64,000 nt of DNA from JAAYJM01 sp964498585. GTDB lineage: Bacteria; Bacteroidota; Ignavibacteria; Kapaibacteriales; UBA2268. The position numbers and the translations under genes are program-made. This document shows, piece by piece, positions 51,555 to 61,554 of the stretch. A model generated the notes under the pieces. It was not told where the DNA came from and did no database searches. It was given only the letters and a program-made list of their open reading frames with translations. The stretch's first letter is position 1. The number at the start of each line of letters is the position of its first letter. Location of the stretch: NCBI GenBank assembly GCA_964498585.1, contig CAZCHH010000010.1:1-64000 (forward strand), in the 5' to 3' direction.

Positions 51555-52070
51555 TTACTTATTAATTTTTATAAAGATAAGAAAATAAGATATTAAAGAA
51601 ATTGCAATATAAAGTATTGAAAGAAAAATAAAAATATTCTTTAAAAATTCAATATCTAAAATAAAAACTGAAACAGTAATACAAAGGATAAACATAGTAA
51701 TTTTGCCATAAATATTTGATGGAGTAACATTCTTAATTTTTGCTGATAATAATAGTCCGCCAGTTAAAATCAATAAATCTCTTCCAATTATAATAGCTGC
51801 GAGCCATAGAGGAAATTCACCTTTGAAAAATAATGTTAAAATAATAGCAGCAATAAGTATTTTGTCGGCTAAAGGGTCTAATATTTTTCCAAGTTCACTT
51901 TCCTGATGCAGTTTTCTGGCAAAATAACCGTCAAAATAATCAGTAGAAATTGCAACTAAGGATACAAAGAAAGCAATTAAATTGAACTCATTTCCCAAAA
52001 GATATACTATTGGAAAAACAAGAATAATCCTTAATAAACTTAAGCTGTTTGATATGTTAAGCCAATTCAT
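51555..52070 (-). CDS. pgsA: CDP-alcohol phosphatidyltransferase (PgsA-like)
   Basis: 171 residues, several membrane helices. The family catalytic motif DG-x2-AR-x8-G-x3-D-x3-D is complete (DGYFARKLHQESELGKILDP). The length and wording fit CDP-diacylglycerol-glycerol-3-phosphate transferase, which makes phosphatidylglycerophosphate. Other alcohol acceptors are possible. Overlaps the symporter gene end by 14 bp, so cotranscribed. Confidence 0.87.
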   Translation of the reverse strand: MNWLNISNSLSLLRIILVFPIVYLLGNEFNLIAFFVSLVAISTDYFDGYFARKLHQESELGKILDPLADKILIAAIILTLFFKGEFPLWLAAIIIGRDLLILTGGLLLSAKIKNVTPSNIYGKITMFILCITVSVFILDIEFLKNIFIFLSILYIAISLISYFLIFIKINK

Positions 52071-53457
52071 TTTTTTTAATAAATAAAATTGTCAAAAAAA
52101 TTGACATAATCAAACCGGGTAGCATCGGTTCAATTATTACAAAAATAGTTGAATTATTTAAGAAAATTGGAAATAAAATCCAAATAAGTGATATACCAGA
52201 AGAAAAGAGCATTATCTGAATAATTTTTCTTTCTGAAATTTTGTATTTCTGAGTAAATGTAAGCAGAACTGGTATAATAAGTCCGGGAATTGCAATGGAA
52301 GCTGTCTTATAAATTAAATCAATTACTGAAGGGAGAACTACTGCTCCTACAATTGAAAAAATTGCTGTTAAAACTAATCCGATTTGCGTCAACTTTTGGA
52401 CATTTAAATTTTGAAAAATATTTCTTTTTTTAAAAAACGGATAAAGTAAATCATTTCCTATTGTTACTGATGAAATGAATGAATAGCTGTCTAATGTTGA
52501 CATAATAGCAGCAAGGAGAGCAACAAGATAAATTCCTTTCCAAAAGTGTGGTAGAATTTGCTCGGCAAGTACCGGATATGCCATTATCGGCTCATTTAAG
52601 TTCAAAAATGCAGCTGCATATAAACCGCAAAGAATAGTAAGCGAATCGAAAACAAGCCAGCAGAGGACAGAGAGCAAGACACCGCGCTGAGCAGTTTTGG
52701 GCGTTTTGGCTGCTGCTGCCCGCTGATGAAAACTTGGGTCAATAAATGTTTGAAATGCAATTATATACCACATTAGTATATATTGCCAGGTATGATTGCC
52801 CGGTGCAGTTCTATGCGTTTCAGGCAATTCGTTAAACATTGTATTAATACCACCAAAAGTTGAGATTGCATAAAATAATAAAACAGCAAATCCGATATAC
52901 ATTAGGAAAAATTGAGCTGTATTAGTTAAAATATCTGCTTTAAAACCACCAGAATAAAGATAGGAAAGCGAAACAGCAGCACCAAAAATTACACAAATCC
53001 ATAAGTCCCAGCCGGAAAAGAGTTGTATGATAACTCCTAACATTAATAAGTAAGAAGCTGGTATTGTTATTATTAATATAATTAAAGAAGATATTTTTCC
53101 TGCTCCGCTTCCGTATTTGTTCGTGATTAGTTCAGGTATAGTCCTAACGTTAGAAGTTCTTATTTTTTTTGCAAAAAAGCCACCGAAAATAGCTCCTGCA
53201 ATATAATATGGTACGCAAAAGCAGAGCCATGCAACAATTCCGTCATTATAAGCGAATTCACCAACTCCGAGAATGCTTCCATACCAAGTTGCTACTAAGG
53301 AAGCAATAAATATTGGTAAAGTTACTTTTCTGCCAGCTAAAATAAAGTCTTCAACAGTTGATTCAATTTTTTTATTTCTTGATACAAAAAAACCTATATA
53401 TAAAATAATAAGGAAGTATATAATTATAACTATAATATCTATAAAATTTAAGGTCAT
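52057..53457 (-). CDS. Sodium:solute symporter family protein
   Basis: 466 residues, about twelve membrane helices, SSS family. FILAGRKVTLPIFIASLVAT and GSILGVGEFAYNDG near the N-terminus and the ILPHFWKGIYLVALLAAIMS-TLDSYSF block with its conserved Ser/Thr are typical. Imports an unidentified solute with sodium. The gene precedes pgsA and overlaps it by 14 bp. Confidence 0.9.
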   Translation of the reverse strand: MTLNFIDIIVIIIYFLIILYIGFFVSRNKKIESTVEDFILAGRKVTLPIFIASLVATWYGSILGVGEFAYNDGIVAWLCFCVPYYIAGAIFGGFFAKKIRTSNVRTIPELITNKYGSGAGKISSLIILIITIPASYLLMLGVIIQLFSGWDLWICVIFGAAVSLSYLYSGGFKADILTNTAQFFLMYIGFAVLLFYAISTFGGINTMFNELPETHRTAPGNHTWQYILMWYIIAFQTFIDPSFHQRAAAAKTPKTAQRGVLLSVLCWLVFDSLTILCGLYAAAFLNLNEPIMAYPVLAEQILPHFWKGIYLVALLAAIMSTLDSYSFISSVTIGNDLLYPFFKKRNIFQNLNVQKLTQIGLVLTAIFSIVGAVVLPSVIDLIYKTASIAIPGLIIPVLLTFTQKYKISERKIIQIMLFSSGISLIWILFPIFLNNSTIFVIIEPMLPGLIMSIFLTILFIKKNELA

Positions 53458-53551
53458 TTTTTATTATATTAATATATTTCAAAATTATAAAAGTAGTTAT
53501 TTTTAAATAAAAACAACCTGCAAATTTACAAAATTTTAATATTAGGATTTG

Positions 53552-53638
<87 letters not shown>

Positions 53639-53747
53639 TCTTACAAAATGCAAATTAACACTTTTTTTTCAAACAATCAAGTAAAAATTAATTATTTTAT
53701 AAATTAGAATTATTTTTGTTATTTAAAATGAACTTAATTTGTAATTA

Positions 53748-54812
53748 ATGAGTTTTATTAATAAATTTGAAATTTTAACAAATGAAATAAATAAAATGAA
53801 CAAAGATATTGAATTATGCGGAATAGGAAATGGATTAGTTGATTTACAGTATAAAATCAGTGAGCAAGAGCTTCTAAATATAAGAATTGCCAAGGGACTA
53901 ATGACACTTGTTTCTGAGGAAGAGCAGGCAAATTTTCTTAATTTTTTGAAAGATAAAAAAGAGCATAAGTGCTCTGGCGGTTCTGCTGCAAATACTATAA
54001 TTGGTTTTACTCAGTTCGGTGCTAAAGCTGCTTATAAAACTGTGCTTGGAAATGATAAATACGGCTTGTTTTATGCTTCAGAATTTAAAGAATTAGGAAT
54101 TGAACTGCAAGCCGAGCATTTAAACGATAGCCCAACCGGCACTTGTCTGATTTTAATAACTCCGGACTCTGAACGAACTATGCTAACCTCGCTCGGTGCT
54201 TCTGCTAAATTTGAAATTAAAAATTTGAATGAAGAAGTAATTAGTCGTTCGAAGTGGATTTATTTAGAAGGATATAAATTATCTCAAGAATCTAGTGCAG
54301 AAGCTATGTTTAAATCTATTGAACTTGCTAAAAAGTATGACACAAAAATTGCTTTTACTTTTTCCGATGCTTTTATAATAAACTGCTTTTATGATGGAGT
54401 AAAACAAATTACAGAGCAATGCGACTTGATTTTCTGTAATGAGCAGGAAGCCATTGCATATACAAAACAAAACGACTACAACAAAGCAGTTAGTGAACTG
54501 AATAATTCCTGTCCGAATATTGTTGTTACCCGCGGTGCTTTAGGTTCGGTTGTATTGTTTAATGGGAAAAAATATGATATTCCCGCATATAAAGTTCAAG
54601 CAATAGATAGTACTGGTGCTGGTGATATGTATGCTGCCGGCTTCCTTTGGGGAATAATTAAATTGAATAATCCTGAAAAAGCCGGGTATCTCGGGTCAAT
54701 TGCTTCTTCACAGGTAGTTACTCAATTAGGTCCCAGATTAAAGGATTCTTTTTTCAAATCTTTTAAAGAAAAAGTTGGAGTAATTGGATTTTCTTTATCT
54801 GGAGCAGAATGA
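53748..54812 (+). CDS. PfkB family carbohydrate/nucleoside kinase
   Basis: 354 residues. The N-terminal GGSAANT motif and the C-terminal DSTGAGDMYAAGF motif (catalytic Asp in GAGD, anion hole) define the PfkB family. The layout (IELCGIGNGLVDLQYKI, then GLMTLVSEE) is close to adenosine kinase-like sugar kinases. Substrate unresolved; adenosine or a sugar are likely. The start used is the first ATG; a Met 17 codons further on is also possible as there is no clear ribosome site. Confidence 0.87.
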   Translation: MSFINKFEILTNEINKMNKDIELCGIGNGLVDLQYKISEQELLNIRIAKGLMTLVSEEEQANFLNFLKDKKEHKCSGGSAANTIIGFTQFGAKAAYKTVLGNDKYGLFYASEFKELGIELQAEHLNDSPTGTCLILITPDSERTMLTSLGASAKFEIKNLNEEVISRSKWIYLEGYKLSQESSAEAMFKSIELAKKYDTKIAFTFSDAFIINCFYDGVKQITEQCDLIFCNEQEAIAYTKQNDYNKAVSELNNSCPNIVVTRGALGSVVLFNGKKYDIPAYKVQAIDSTGAGDMYAAGFLWGIIKLNNPEKAGYLGSIASSQVVTQLGPRLKDSFFKSFKEKVGVIGFSLSGAE

Positions 54813-54923
54813 CATATTTTGATAGTGGTTTAGCATTATCATAATTGATAATCAAAAAAATATTAAATATAAATTAACGTCATATTTCAATATTAATTTT
54901 TTAATATTTTAAAAGGAAAAAAT

Positions 54924-55433
54924 ATGATAAGCAAAACAATAGTAAATGCAATAAACGAACAAATTGCAAAAGAAATGTATTCTTCAAATTTATACTTATC
55001 AATGGCAAGTTATTTTCATTCTATCAACTTAAATGGTTTAGCCAATTGGATGAGAGTGCAGGCACAAGAAGAAACTTTTCATGCAATGAAATTTTTTGAT
55101 TATGTAATTTCAAGAGGCGGTGAAGTAAAAATTGCTGCAATTCCTGAGCCACAGGCAAAATGGAAATCCCCAATTGATGTATTGAAAGCAACATTCGAAC
55201 ACGAAAAAGCCGTTACTGCTTCTATAAATGCTTTAGCTAATTTATCTAATAAAGAAAATGACCTTGCTACTTCCATTATGCTACAATGGTTTATTACTGA
55301 ACAAATTGAAGAAGAAGCAAGCGTTGAAGACATTTTGAGAAGAATGGAAATGATGGGTGATTTCAAAGGCGGTTTATTTATGATTGATAATGATTTAAAG
55401 GGCAGAGTTTTTACTCCTCCTACAAATGCCTAA
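54924..55433 (+). CDS. ftnA: Non-heme ferritin
   Basis: 169 residues, four-helix bundle. The ferroxidase ligands are visible: Glu in EMYSSNLYLSMASYF and the E-x-x-H pair in QAQEETFHAMKFFDYV. IEEEASVEDIL and the later Glu residues complete the centre. It oxidises and stores iron in a 24-subunit cage. AAAAGG lies upstream of the ATG. Isolated from the feoAB locus. Confidence 0.96.
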   Translation: MISKTIVNAINEQIAKEMYSSNLYLSMASYFHSINLNGLANWMRVQAQEETFHAMKFFDYVISRGGEVKIAAIPEPQAKWKSPIDVLKATFEHEKAVTASINALANLSNKENDLATSIMLQWFITEQIEEEASVEDILRRMEMMGDFKGGLFMIDNDLKGRVFTPPTNA

Positions 55434-55444
55434 ATGATTGATGA

Positions 55445-55549
55445 AAAATTATTGTTTTTCAAAATATAATCAATTATGCTATTGAAAGAGAAGTTGAATC
55501 TGCTTATTTTTATGCTGATTTACAATTAAAAACGAATTCACTTCTTTGA
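55445..55549 (+). pseudogene. Fragment of a ferritin-like/rubrerythrin-type protein
   Basis: A 34-codon stretch between stops without a start codon. It includes AIEREVESAYFYADLQLKT, which matches the first helix of rubrerythrin/ferritin-like proteins (A-I-E-x-E-x-x-A-x-x-F-Y). It lies 12 bp after the ftnA stop. Probably the remains of a second ferritin-like gene; short enough that chance is not excluded. Confidence 0.45.
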
Positions 55550-55596
55550 AAAATTTTATATTTTTAATAAAATTATTTCTTATGAATAAAATAAAG

Positions 55597-55629
55597 ATGT
55601 ACTCCACTATAAATGAGGAGTACATTTTT
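55597..55629 (+). terminator. Hairpin terminator after the ferritin region
   Basis: ATGTACTCC/GGAGTACAT 9-bp stem with an 11-base loop, followed by TTTTTA on the plus strand. Confidence 0.75.
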
Positions 55630-56095
55630 ATTTATAGAATATCTTTCTTTTATAAATAGCAATTTTCATTTACAATGGATTATCCCCTTTTTCCCATTAA
55701 AATAAAACATACCTTCATTTCCTTCTTATTAAATAACTTATCTCTAATGTTAATAACAAGTTATATTACAGAAAATATTATGTCCCAATAAATCTATTTT
55801 TAATTAATTGTTTACTTATTTTATATCCAATCAATTTATCCGATAACTAAAAGCAATCATTTGAATTATTTAATTCAGATTTTTTCAAAAAATTCATATT
55901 TTTTTGAGACAGAATTGTTTTTTTTGTGTTTTATATATAAAAAAGTAAATATTATTTGAAATTTTTTGTTAATTTTAATCATTATGAAAATTCAGATAAA
56001 AAACGAAAAAAAGAATATTCAATTTTATTAGAAAAGAATCAATAATTATTTTAATAAAAAAATAAAAACTTTTTTAAACTAAAATCGGAGTGAAT

Positions 56096-57823
56096 ATGAA
56101 AAAGATTACTTATTCTTTTACCTTTGTATCTTTCTTTTTGCTATTTAATTTACATTCAAGCTCACAGCCAAAATGCGAGTGGGCGCAAAAGATTGCTTGT
56201 TCATACACTACCCCTGTTACCTGCGTAGAGATAGACAAATTAGGAAATATTTATATTGGAGGTTGGTATTTTTCTTCAACTGTGGAATTTAACAATGGTA
56301 TATCGCTTGAAAATCTTAGTGATTATGATGCTTTTATAGCAAAATATAATTCAGAAGGGATTTGCCAATGGGCCGAAAGGATTTATGGTAACTACGATGT
56401 TTTTATTTTAAGTTTAGAAGTTGATAATAATAACAATGTTTATTTAGCAGGTCAAAGTTTATCATCAATACTTTATTTTAACAATGGAATTTCACTAACA
56501 TCAAATTCTTATCAGCAAGGATTTTTAGCGAAATATAATTCAGAAGGGATTTGCCAGTGGGCACAATTCGTTGCTGATGATTCTTCTGTAACAACAGCAT
56601 TTAAAATAAAAGTTGATTCCGATGGTAATTTAATTCTCGCCGGTGAATTCTATGAATCAACAATTCATTTTAACAACAATATTTCATTAAATGTAAACGG
56701 ACAAAATAATGCTTATATAGCAAAATATAATTCAGATGGAATTTGCCAGTGGGCACAATCAGTTACCGGGGACTCGGTGAACTTATTAAGAGATTTAGAT
56801 ATAGACAATGATAATAATGTTTATACCTTAGGACTATTTATGTCAGACACTATTATTTTTAACAATAATAAATTTTTAGTCAATTCTGAAAAATATAATC
56901 CAGATGGATTTCTTGCAAAATATAATTCAGATGGAATTTGCCAGTGGGCTGAAAGAATTGGAGGAACTAATATTGATTATACCTGGTATTTAGCTGTTGA
57001 AAATTTAGAATCAGGTAATAAAAAAACTAAATCCTGTGAATATCTTCTTCAAAACATATATATTAGTGGTCGCTCCAATTCTGATAAACTTAATTTTAAT
57101 AATAATATATCTTTAACAGGTGATGGTGTAGAAGATGCTTATATTGCAAAATACAATTCAGATGGAATTTGTCAGTGGGCTGATAGAATTATTGGTGTTG
57201 GCGAAATAGCTGCTTTAACTATTGCTGTTGATAACAAAAGTAATATATATTTTTCTGATGAATTTTTTGGTGATACTGTTTATTTTAATAACGGTATTTC
57301 TTTAGTTAATTTGAGTTTACCCGATTATCACAGAGATGTATTCTTTGCTAAATATAATTCAGAAGGGATATGCCAGTGGGCTGAAAGAATTTCCGGTGAT
57401 TTGTGTGAAGAAAATCTTGATATAGCAGCTGATGACAATGGACATATATATATTGTAGGTGATTCAGAATCAAGTACACTAAATTTTAACAATGGCATTT
57501 CACTTCCGTTAAAAGGTATATGGGATGGATATTTGGTAAAATATTCAACAGAAGCAACAAGTGTCGAAGATAAACTAACGAACAATTCCTTTTCTGTTTA
57601 TCCAAACCCAGTTCAGGATATTGCAACTATAAGCTGCAATTTTCCTAATTTAGCTAATTTGAAACTCACAATTACAAATTTAGTTAGTGAAAAAGTAAAA
57701 GAAGTATTGTTCAATTCAACTAACAACCAGGTAAATCTTTCAGATTTATCAAGCGGTGTTTACATTTTTACAATTAGTGGAAAAGGAAATTCGGAAAGTA
57801 AGATTGTAAGTGTAATTAAATAG
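56096..57823 (+). CDS. T9SS cargo protein, propeller-type repeats (paralogue A)
   Basis: 575 residues from the ATG at 56096 (a GTG two codons upstream is less likely because GGAG sits 6 bp before that ATG). Signal peptide (SFTFVSFFLLFNLHSSSQ). The body has about eight repeats of the pattern LNFNNGISL...DAYIAKYNSEGICQWAERI, an SBBP-like blade. The last 80 residues are a type IX sorting-like domain (SVYPNPVQDIATI ... LSSGVYIFTISG). The following gene is a paralogue with an almost identical C-terminus. Confidence 0.87.
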   Translation: MKKITYSFTFVSFFLLFNLHSSSQPKCEWAQKIACSYTTPVTCVEIDKLGNIYIGGWYFSSTVEFNNGISLENLSDYDAFIAKYNSEGICQWAERIYGNYDVFILSLEVDNNNNVYLAGQSLSSILYFNNGISLTSNSYQQGFLAKYNSEGICQWAQFVADDSSVTTAFKIKVDSDGNLILAGEFYESTIHFNNNISLNVNGQNNAYIAKYNSDGICQWAQSVTGDSVNLLRDLDIDNDNNVYTLGLFMSDTIIFNNNKFLVNSEKYNPDGFLAKYNSDGICQWAERIGGTNIDYTWYLAVENLESGNKKTKSCEYLLQNIYISGRSNSDKLNFNNNISLTGDGVEDAYIAKYNSDGICQWADRIIGVGEIAALTIAVDNKSNIYFSDEFFGDTVYFNNGISLVNLSLPDYHRDVFFAKYNSEGICQWAERISGDLCEENLDIAADDNGHIYIVGDSESSTLNFNNGISLPLKGIWDGYLVKYSTEATSVEDKLTNNSFSVYPNPVQDIATISCNFPNLANLKLTITNLVSEKVKEVLFNSTNNQVNLSDLSSGVYIFTISGKGNSESKIVSVIK

Positions 57824-58022
57824 ATTTACATTTTGAAAATTTGATATACAAAAAAATAATAATTATAGAAGGGGAGTACTAAAAATTCAATTTTACCTGT
57901 GTTTACGGTGCGAAGTGATGAATCTTAAGTTCTTTGATAATAAGGATTTGATTTCATCCTCACTATACTCAAAACTACAATTTTTAGAACTCTTATAAAT
58001 TTCTTTAATTTTAGGAGTTATT

Positions 58023-59756
58023 ATGAAAAACAAAATAATTACGTTTATTGGTTTATTTCTATTATTATCATTGTGTATGCAATTAAATGCACAAAGGAGC
58101 TGCCAGTGGGCAGAAAAAATAGATTATTCTAATAATGGGGTATCTTATAGTTTAGCAGTTGATAAAAATGGAAACGTTTATGTATCTGGTCATTTTTTTG
58201 AAGATACTGTTTCATTTAATAATGATATTAAACTTATAAGTTCTGGAGGCTTTGATGCTTATATAGCAAAATATAATTCTGAAGGGAACTGCCAGTGGGC
58301 AGAAAAAATTGCAGGTTCTGCTCCAGATTTCGTATGGAGTATTGCAGTTGATGATTACGAAAATGTTTTTGTAACCGGGTATTTCGAATCACAGGAATTA
58401 TATTTTAATAATGGAATAATGCTAAATAAGATTGATTCTACATTTTATGAAGCTTATTATGCAAAGTTTAATTCTGATGGGATTTGTCAATGGGCTAAAA
58501 TAATTACTGGTATTGGCTCAGAATCTACACATAGTATTGCGGTTGATGTAAATGGATTTATATATATTGCAGGCAGTTTCACTTGTCCATTATTAAGCAT
58601 TAATAATAATATCGAAATAACAAATAGTGGCTTTGAAGATTCATTTATTGCTAAATTCGATTCAGAAGGGATTTGTCTTTGGGCAGAAAAAATAGCAGGT
58701 ACTGGTTATGATATTACAAAAAAAATTATTTTAGACAGATTAGCTAATATTTATATTGCAGGATTTTTTGATAGTATCAGTCTTGATTTTAATAACAATA
58801 TTACTTTAGAAAATAATAGTAGCAATACAGATGGTTTTATTGCAAAATATAATCCTGAAGGGACTTGCCTTTGGGCAGAAAAAATTGCAGGAAATAATAG
58901 AGACATTACTTGGAGTTTAGCTTTAGAAGAAAATAATTTTTCAAACTTTTATAATAATATTTCTAATTATTTAGAACCAAATATTTGGGTTATTGGATCT
59001 TTCAAGTCAACAATACTTCATTTTAACAACGGTATAACATTGAATAATAGAGGATCTGAAGACGCTTTCTTTGCTAAATATAATCCAAGTGGCGATTGTA
59101 TATTAGCTGAAAAAATTGCTGGCTCTCTTGATGATTTTACAACCGGAATAATGATTGATAACGAAAAAAATGTTTTTATTGCTGGCGATTTCTCTTCCCC
59201 AATTTTATATTTTAATAATGATATTTCTTTAAATAATTTTGGCTCTGATAATACTTCTGATATATTTTTTGCAAAGTATGATATTAATGGTAATTGTAAG
59301 TGGGCAGAACGGATTTCTGGTTCTCTAAATGATAATGCTAATGGTCTTACAATAGATGAATATTCAAATATTTATCTATCAGGTGATTTTCAATCAAATC
59401 TCCTGAATTTTAACAATGGTATTTCACTTTCTTTAAACTCTTCAGAATATTACTACGATGGATATATTGCAAAATATTCTACTGAAAGCTCAATTGTAGA
59501 TATAAATTCCACAAACAACTCTTTTTCTGTTTATCCAAACCCAGTTCAGGATATTGCAACTATAAGCTGCAATTTTCCTAATTTAGCTAATTTGAAACTC
59601 ACAATTACAAATTTAGTTAGTGAAAAAGTAAAAGAAGTATTGTTCAATTCAACTAACAACCAGGTAAATCTTTCAGATTTATCAAGCGGAGTTTACATTT
59701 TTACAATTTCTGGAAATGTTTATTCAGAAAGCAAGATTGTAATTGTAATTAAATAA
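58023..59756 (+). CDS. T9SS cargo protein, propeller-type repeats (paralogue B)
   Basis: 577 residues. Signal peptide (FIGLFLLLSLCMQLNAQ). The same blade pattern as its upstream neighbour, for example FNNGITLNNRG with DAFFAKYN. The C-terminal domain (from NNSFSVYPNPV to SGVYIFTISG) is identical or nearly so in protein and DNA, while the blades have diverged well. GGAG lies 8 bp before the ATG. Probably a tandem duplicate whose 3' end was homogenised. Surface or secreted role. Confidence 0.87.
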   Translation: MKNKIITFIGLFLLLSLCMQLNAQRSCQWAEKIDYSNNGVSYSLAVDKNGNVYVSGHFFEDTVSFNNDIKLISSGGFDAYIAKYNSEGNCQWAEKIAGSAPDFVWSIAVDDYENVFVTGYFESQELYFNNGIMLNKIDSTFYEAYYAKFNSDGICQWAKIITGIGSESTHSIAVDVNGFIYIAGSFTCPLLSINNNIEITNSGFEDSFIAKFDSEGICLWAEKIAGTGYDITKKIILDRLANIYIAGFFDSISLDFNNNITLENNSSNTDGFIAKYNPEGTCLWAEKIAGNNRDITWSLALEENNFSNFYNNISNYLEPNIWVIGSFKSTILHFNNGITLNNRGSEDAFFAKYNPSGDCILAEKIAGSLDDFTTGIMIDNEKNVFIAGDFSSPILYFNNDISLNNFGSDNTSDIFFAKYDINGNCKWAERISGSLNDNANGLTIDEYSNIYLSGDFQSNLLNFNNGISLSLNSSEYYYDGYIAKYSTESSIVDINSTNNSFSVYPNPVQDIATISCNFPNLANLKLTITNLVSEKVKEVLFNSTNNQVNLSDLSSGVYIFTISGNVYSESKIVIVIK

Positions 59757-60123
59757 AGTGGAATTCTAATACTAAAAGTGTCATTCTGACGAATGTCTGA
59801 ATCTTTCTTATGATTATTCAGTCACTATTCGATAATAGCTTTTTTAAGGATGCATTTGGGCTTGCTCCAATGAAACAAGTGAGCAAGCTCTCTTGCTATC
59901 CCAAGATGGATGCTGGCATACGCTAAAATGACAAGTAGTGATGTCATTGGAAACAAAGCGAAGAATCTCACAAATCATTGCAAAAAATAATTTGGGATTC
60001 TTCGCTTATGCTTATGAATATACATTATAGTGTTTGCTTTCCAACTTTCAGAAAATTAGTCAGCTTACAAAAATTTTTCTAAACCATCTAAGCTTTCTAA
60101 ACCATCTAAGCTTTCTAAACTAA
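59757..60123. other. Intergenic region with repeats
   Basis: A hairpin-family relative at 59937-60010 (GTCATTGGAAAC ... GATTCTTCGCTT), a TGTCATTCTGACGAATG fragment at about 59778, and tandem 18-bp units TCTAAACCATCTAAGCTT at 60078-60121. No gene. Confidence 0.75.
60078..60121. repeat. 18-bp tandem repeat
   Basis: Two full and one partial copies of TCTAAACCATCTAAGCTT, next to the 3' end of the FadL-like gene. Similar words occur at 7187-7205 and 33128-33180. Confidence 0.8.
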
Positions 60124-61551
60124 TCAATACCTGTAAGTTAATTGCAATCCAATATCAAGTGGATTATTTTTAAAAGTATAGCTAGAAAGAGATTCTGCAC
60201 TATTGCCGTAATTAGTTCTTAGTTCAGAAAGAGAATTCCAGCGGAAAACGCCGTCTAATCTAATATTGGGTGCAAGATAAACACCACCGCCCAATGCAAC
60301 AGTTTGTAAAGAAGCACCGGGAATGTCAAATACATAAGGCGAAGTAGTAGAAGAAAAACTGGCACGGGCAACAACTGGAGCAATAGGAATTTCATATTCA
60401 ATACCAAATCCCCAGGTAGTTTGTCCAACTAAATCCTGAACTATTGCTAAATTCAAATCTTCAATTTCGTCTATTGCATCAGAAAACTTAGTTTGTGTTA
60501 CATCTTTATATTCAATTCCGAAAGCAAAAGTTATGTCGAGAGCATGAAAAGAAACGCCGGCAGAATAAACAAATGGTGTTCTTAGTTTATAAGAAGATTC
60601 ATAATCTTTGTCAAAAGCGAAATTATCTCCATTTTCAAAAAAAGATTTTGCTTTAATTGAAGAAACATCTTCTATTTCGTAAAAAGTAGGAAAACGAATA
60701 TTTGCACCGAATCTAAGTAAATCTTCAAATCTTGCCTGAATACCCAGAGAGCCACTTATTCCAGTTATTTTCTGTTCAATTTTCTCGTCAACTTCAAGCA
60801 AATCGAAGTCTATATTTGTCCAGTTAATGTCATCATAATAATTATATTTGTTGTAAATGTCCTGTTCAGAATATCTTCTTCTATAATCATAAGTTCCCCA
60901 CTTGCCCTGAATAGCAACTCCCAGCGAAACATATTCAGTCAAATCGAAAGCAATTCCACCGATTATATTATGAAGGCCTCCAGATTCCTGAATAAATGCT
61001 TTTTGCAGTAAGCTATCAACGATTGGAGTAACTAACATTGAATCTGTAAGATAGAGCTGATAAGCTAAATTATTAGCTCGAACTCTTGTTCCATTAGTTG
61101 CATAATAATCAGTCATAGTAGAATATGGATTGAAAGCTTCATATTTCATATTGTTATCGAAATTGCTTTCCATAAAGTATGCTAAACCAACAGCGCCATT
61201 TCCTTGTTTTGTTTTAAAAGGAACTGCTAAACCAGCGTGGGTGATATACTCATCATTAGAATTAAACGGAATTTTATTATCTAAAAATTTAGTCTCAGTA
61301 GAAAAAGTGCTGAAGCCAAAGCCAAAAGAAAGTTCTGTTTTTCCAATAAAAGATAGTCCGGCCGGATTGTATGCCAAAGCAGCTAAATCATCACTAATTC
61401 CATAATAAGAAACGTTCAAGCCGGCTGCACGAGGAGTAATATATCCATTTGTTTTTGTATAGCGTAAAGCGTCTTCAATGGATTGAGCGTTTGCAGAAAT
61501 TGCTAAAGTTATAAAAGAAATTAGCAATACTATAAATTTTGTAGATTTCAT
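60124..61551 (-). CDS. OmpP1/FadL family outer-membrane transport protein
   Basis: 475 residues. Signal peptide (LISFITLAISANAQ). The N-terminal plug region AAGLNVSYYGISDDLAALAYNPAGLSFIGKTE-like wording is the FadL/TodX hallmark (N-P-A-G-L), and the remainder alternates as for a 14-strand barrel, ending in LTYRY with a C-terminal aromatic. It likely carries hydrophobic substrates across the outer membrane. It is 3 bp downstream of the Ser/Gly-rich lipoprotein gene and probably cotranscribed. Confidence 0.9.
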   Translation of the reverse strand: MKSTKFIVLLISFITLAISANAQSIEDALRYTKTNGYITPRAAGLNVSYYGISDDLAALAYNPAGLSFIGKTELSFGFGFSTFSTETKFLDNKIPFNSNDEYITHAGLAVPFKTKQGNGAVGLAYFMESNFDNNMKYEAFNPYSTMTDYYATNGTRVRANNLAYQLYLTDSMLVTPIVDSLLQKAFIQESGGLHNIIGGIAFDLTEYVSLGVAIQGKWGTYDYRRRYSEQDIYNKYNYYDDINWTNIDFDLLEVDEKIEQKITGISGSLGIQARFEDLLRFGANIRFPTFYEIEDVSSIKAKSFFENGDNFAFDKDYESSYKLRTPFVYSAGVSFHALDITFAFGIEYKDVTQTKFSDAIDEIEDLNLAIVQDLVGQTTWGFGIEYEIPIAPVVARASFSSTTSPYVFDIPGASLQTVALGGGVYLAPNIRLDGVFRWNSLSELRTNYGNSAESLSSYTFKNNPLDIGLQLTYRY

Positions 61552-61554
61552 AAA

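Larger units (their letters stand above)
55434..56089. other. 656-bp intergenic region with terminator and a gene remnant
   Basis: A ferritin-like pseudogene fragment lies at 55445-55549 and a terminator at 55597-55629. The rest is strongly AT-rich, without a repeat or gene I can support, and leads into the T9SS cargo gene. Confidence 0.7.

Noticed and set aside
53640..53750. A Bacteroidetes-type promoter (TAnnTTTG) before the PfkB kinase
   Set aside because: TAATTTG is one base short of the consensus and no TTG box is at the right distance.
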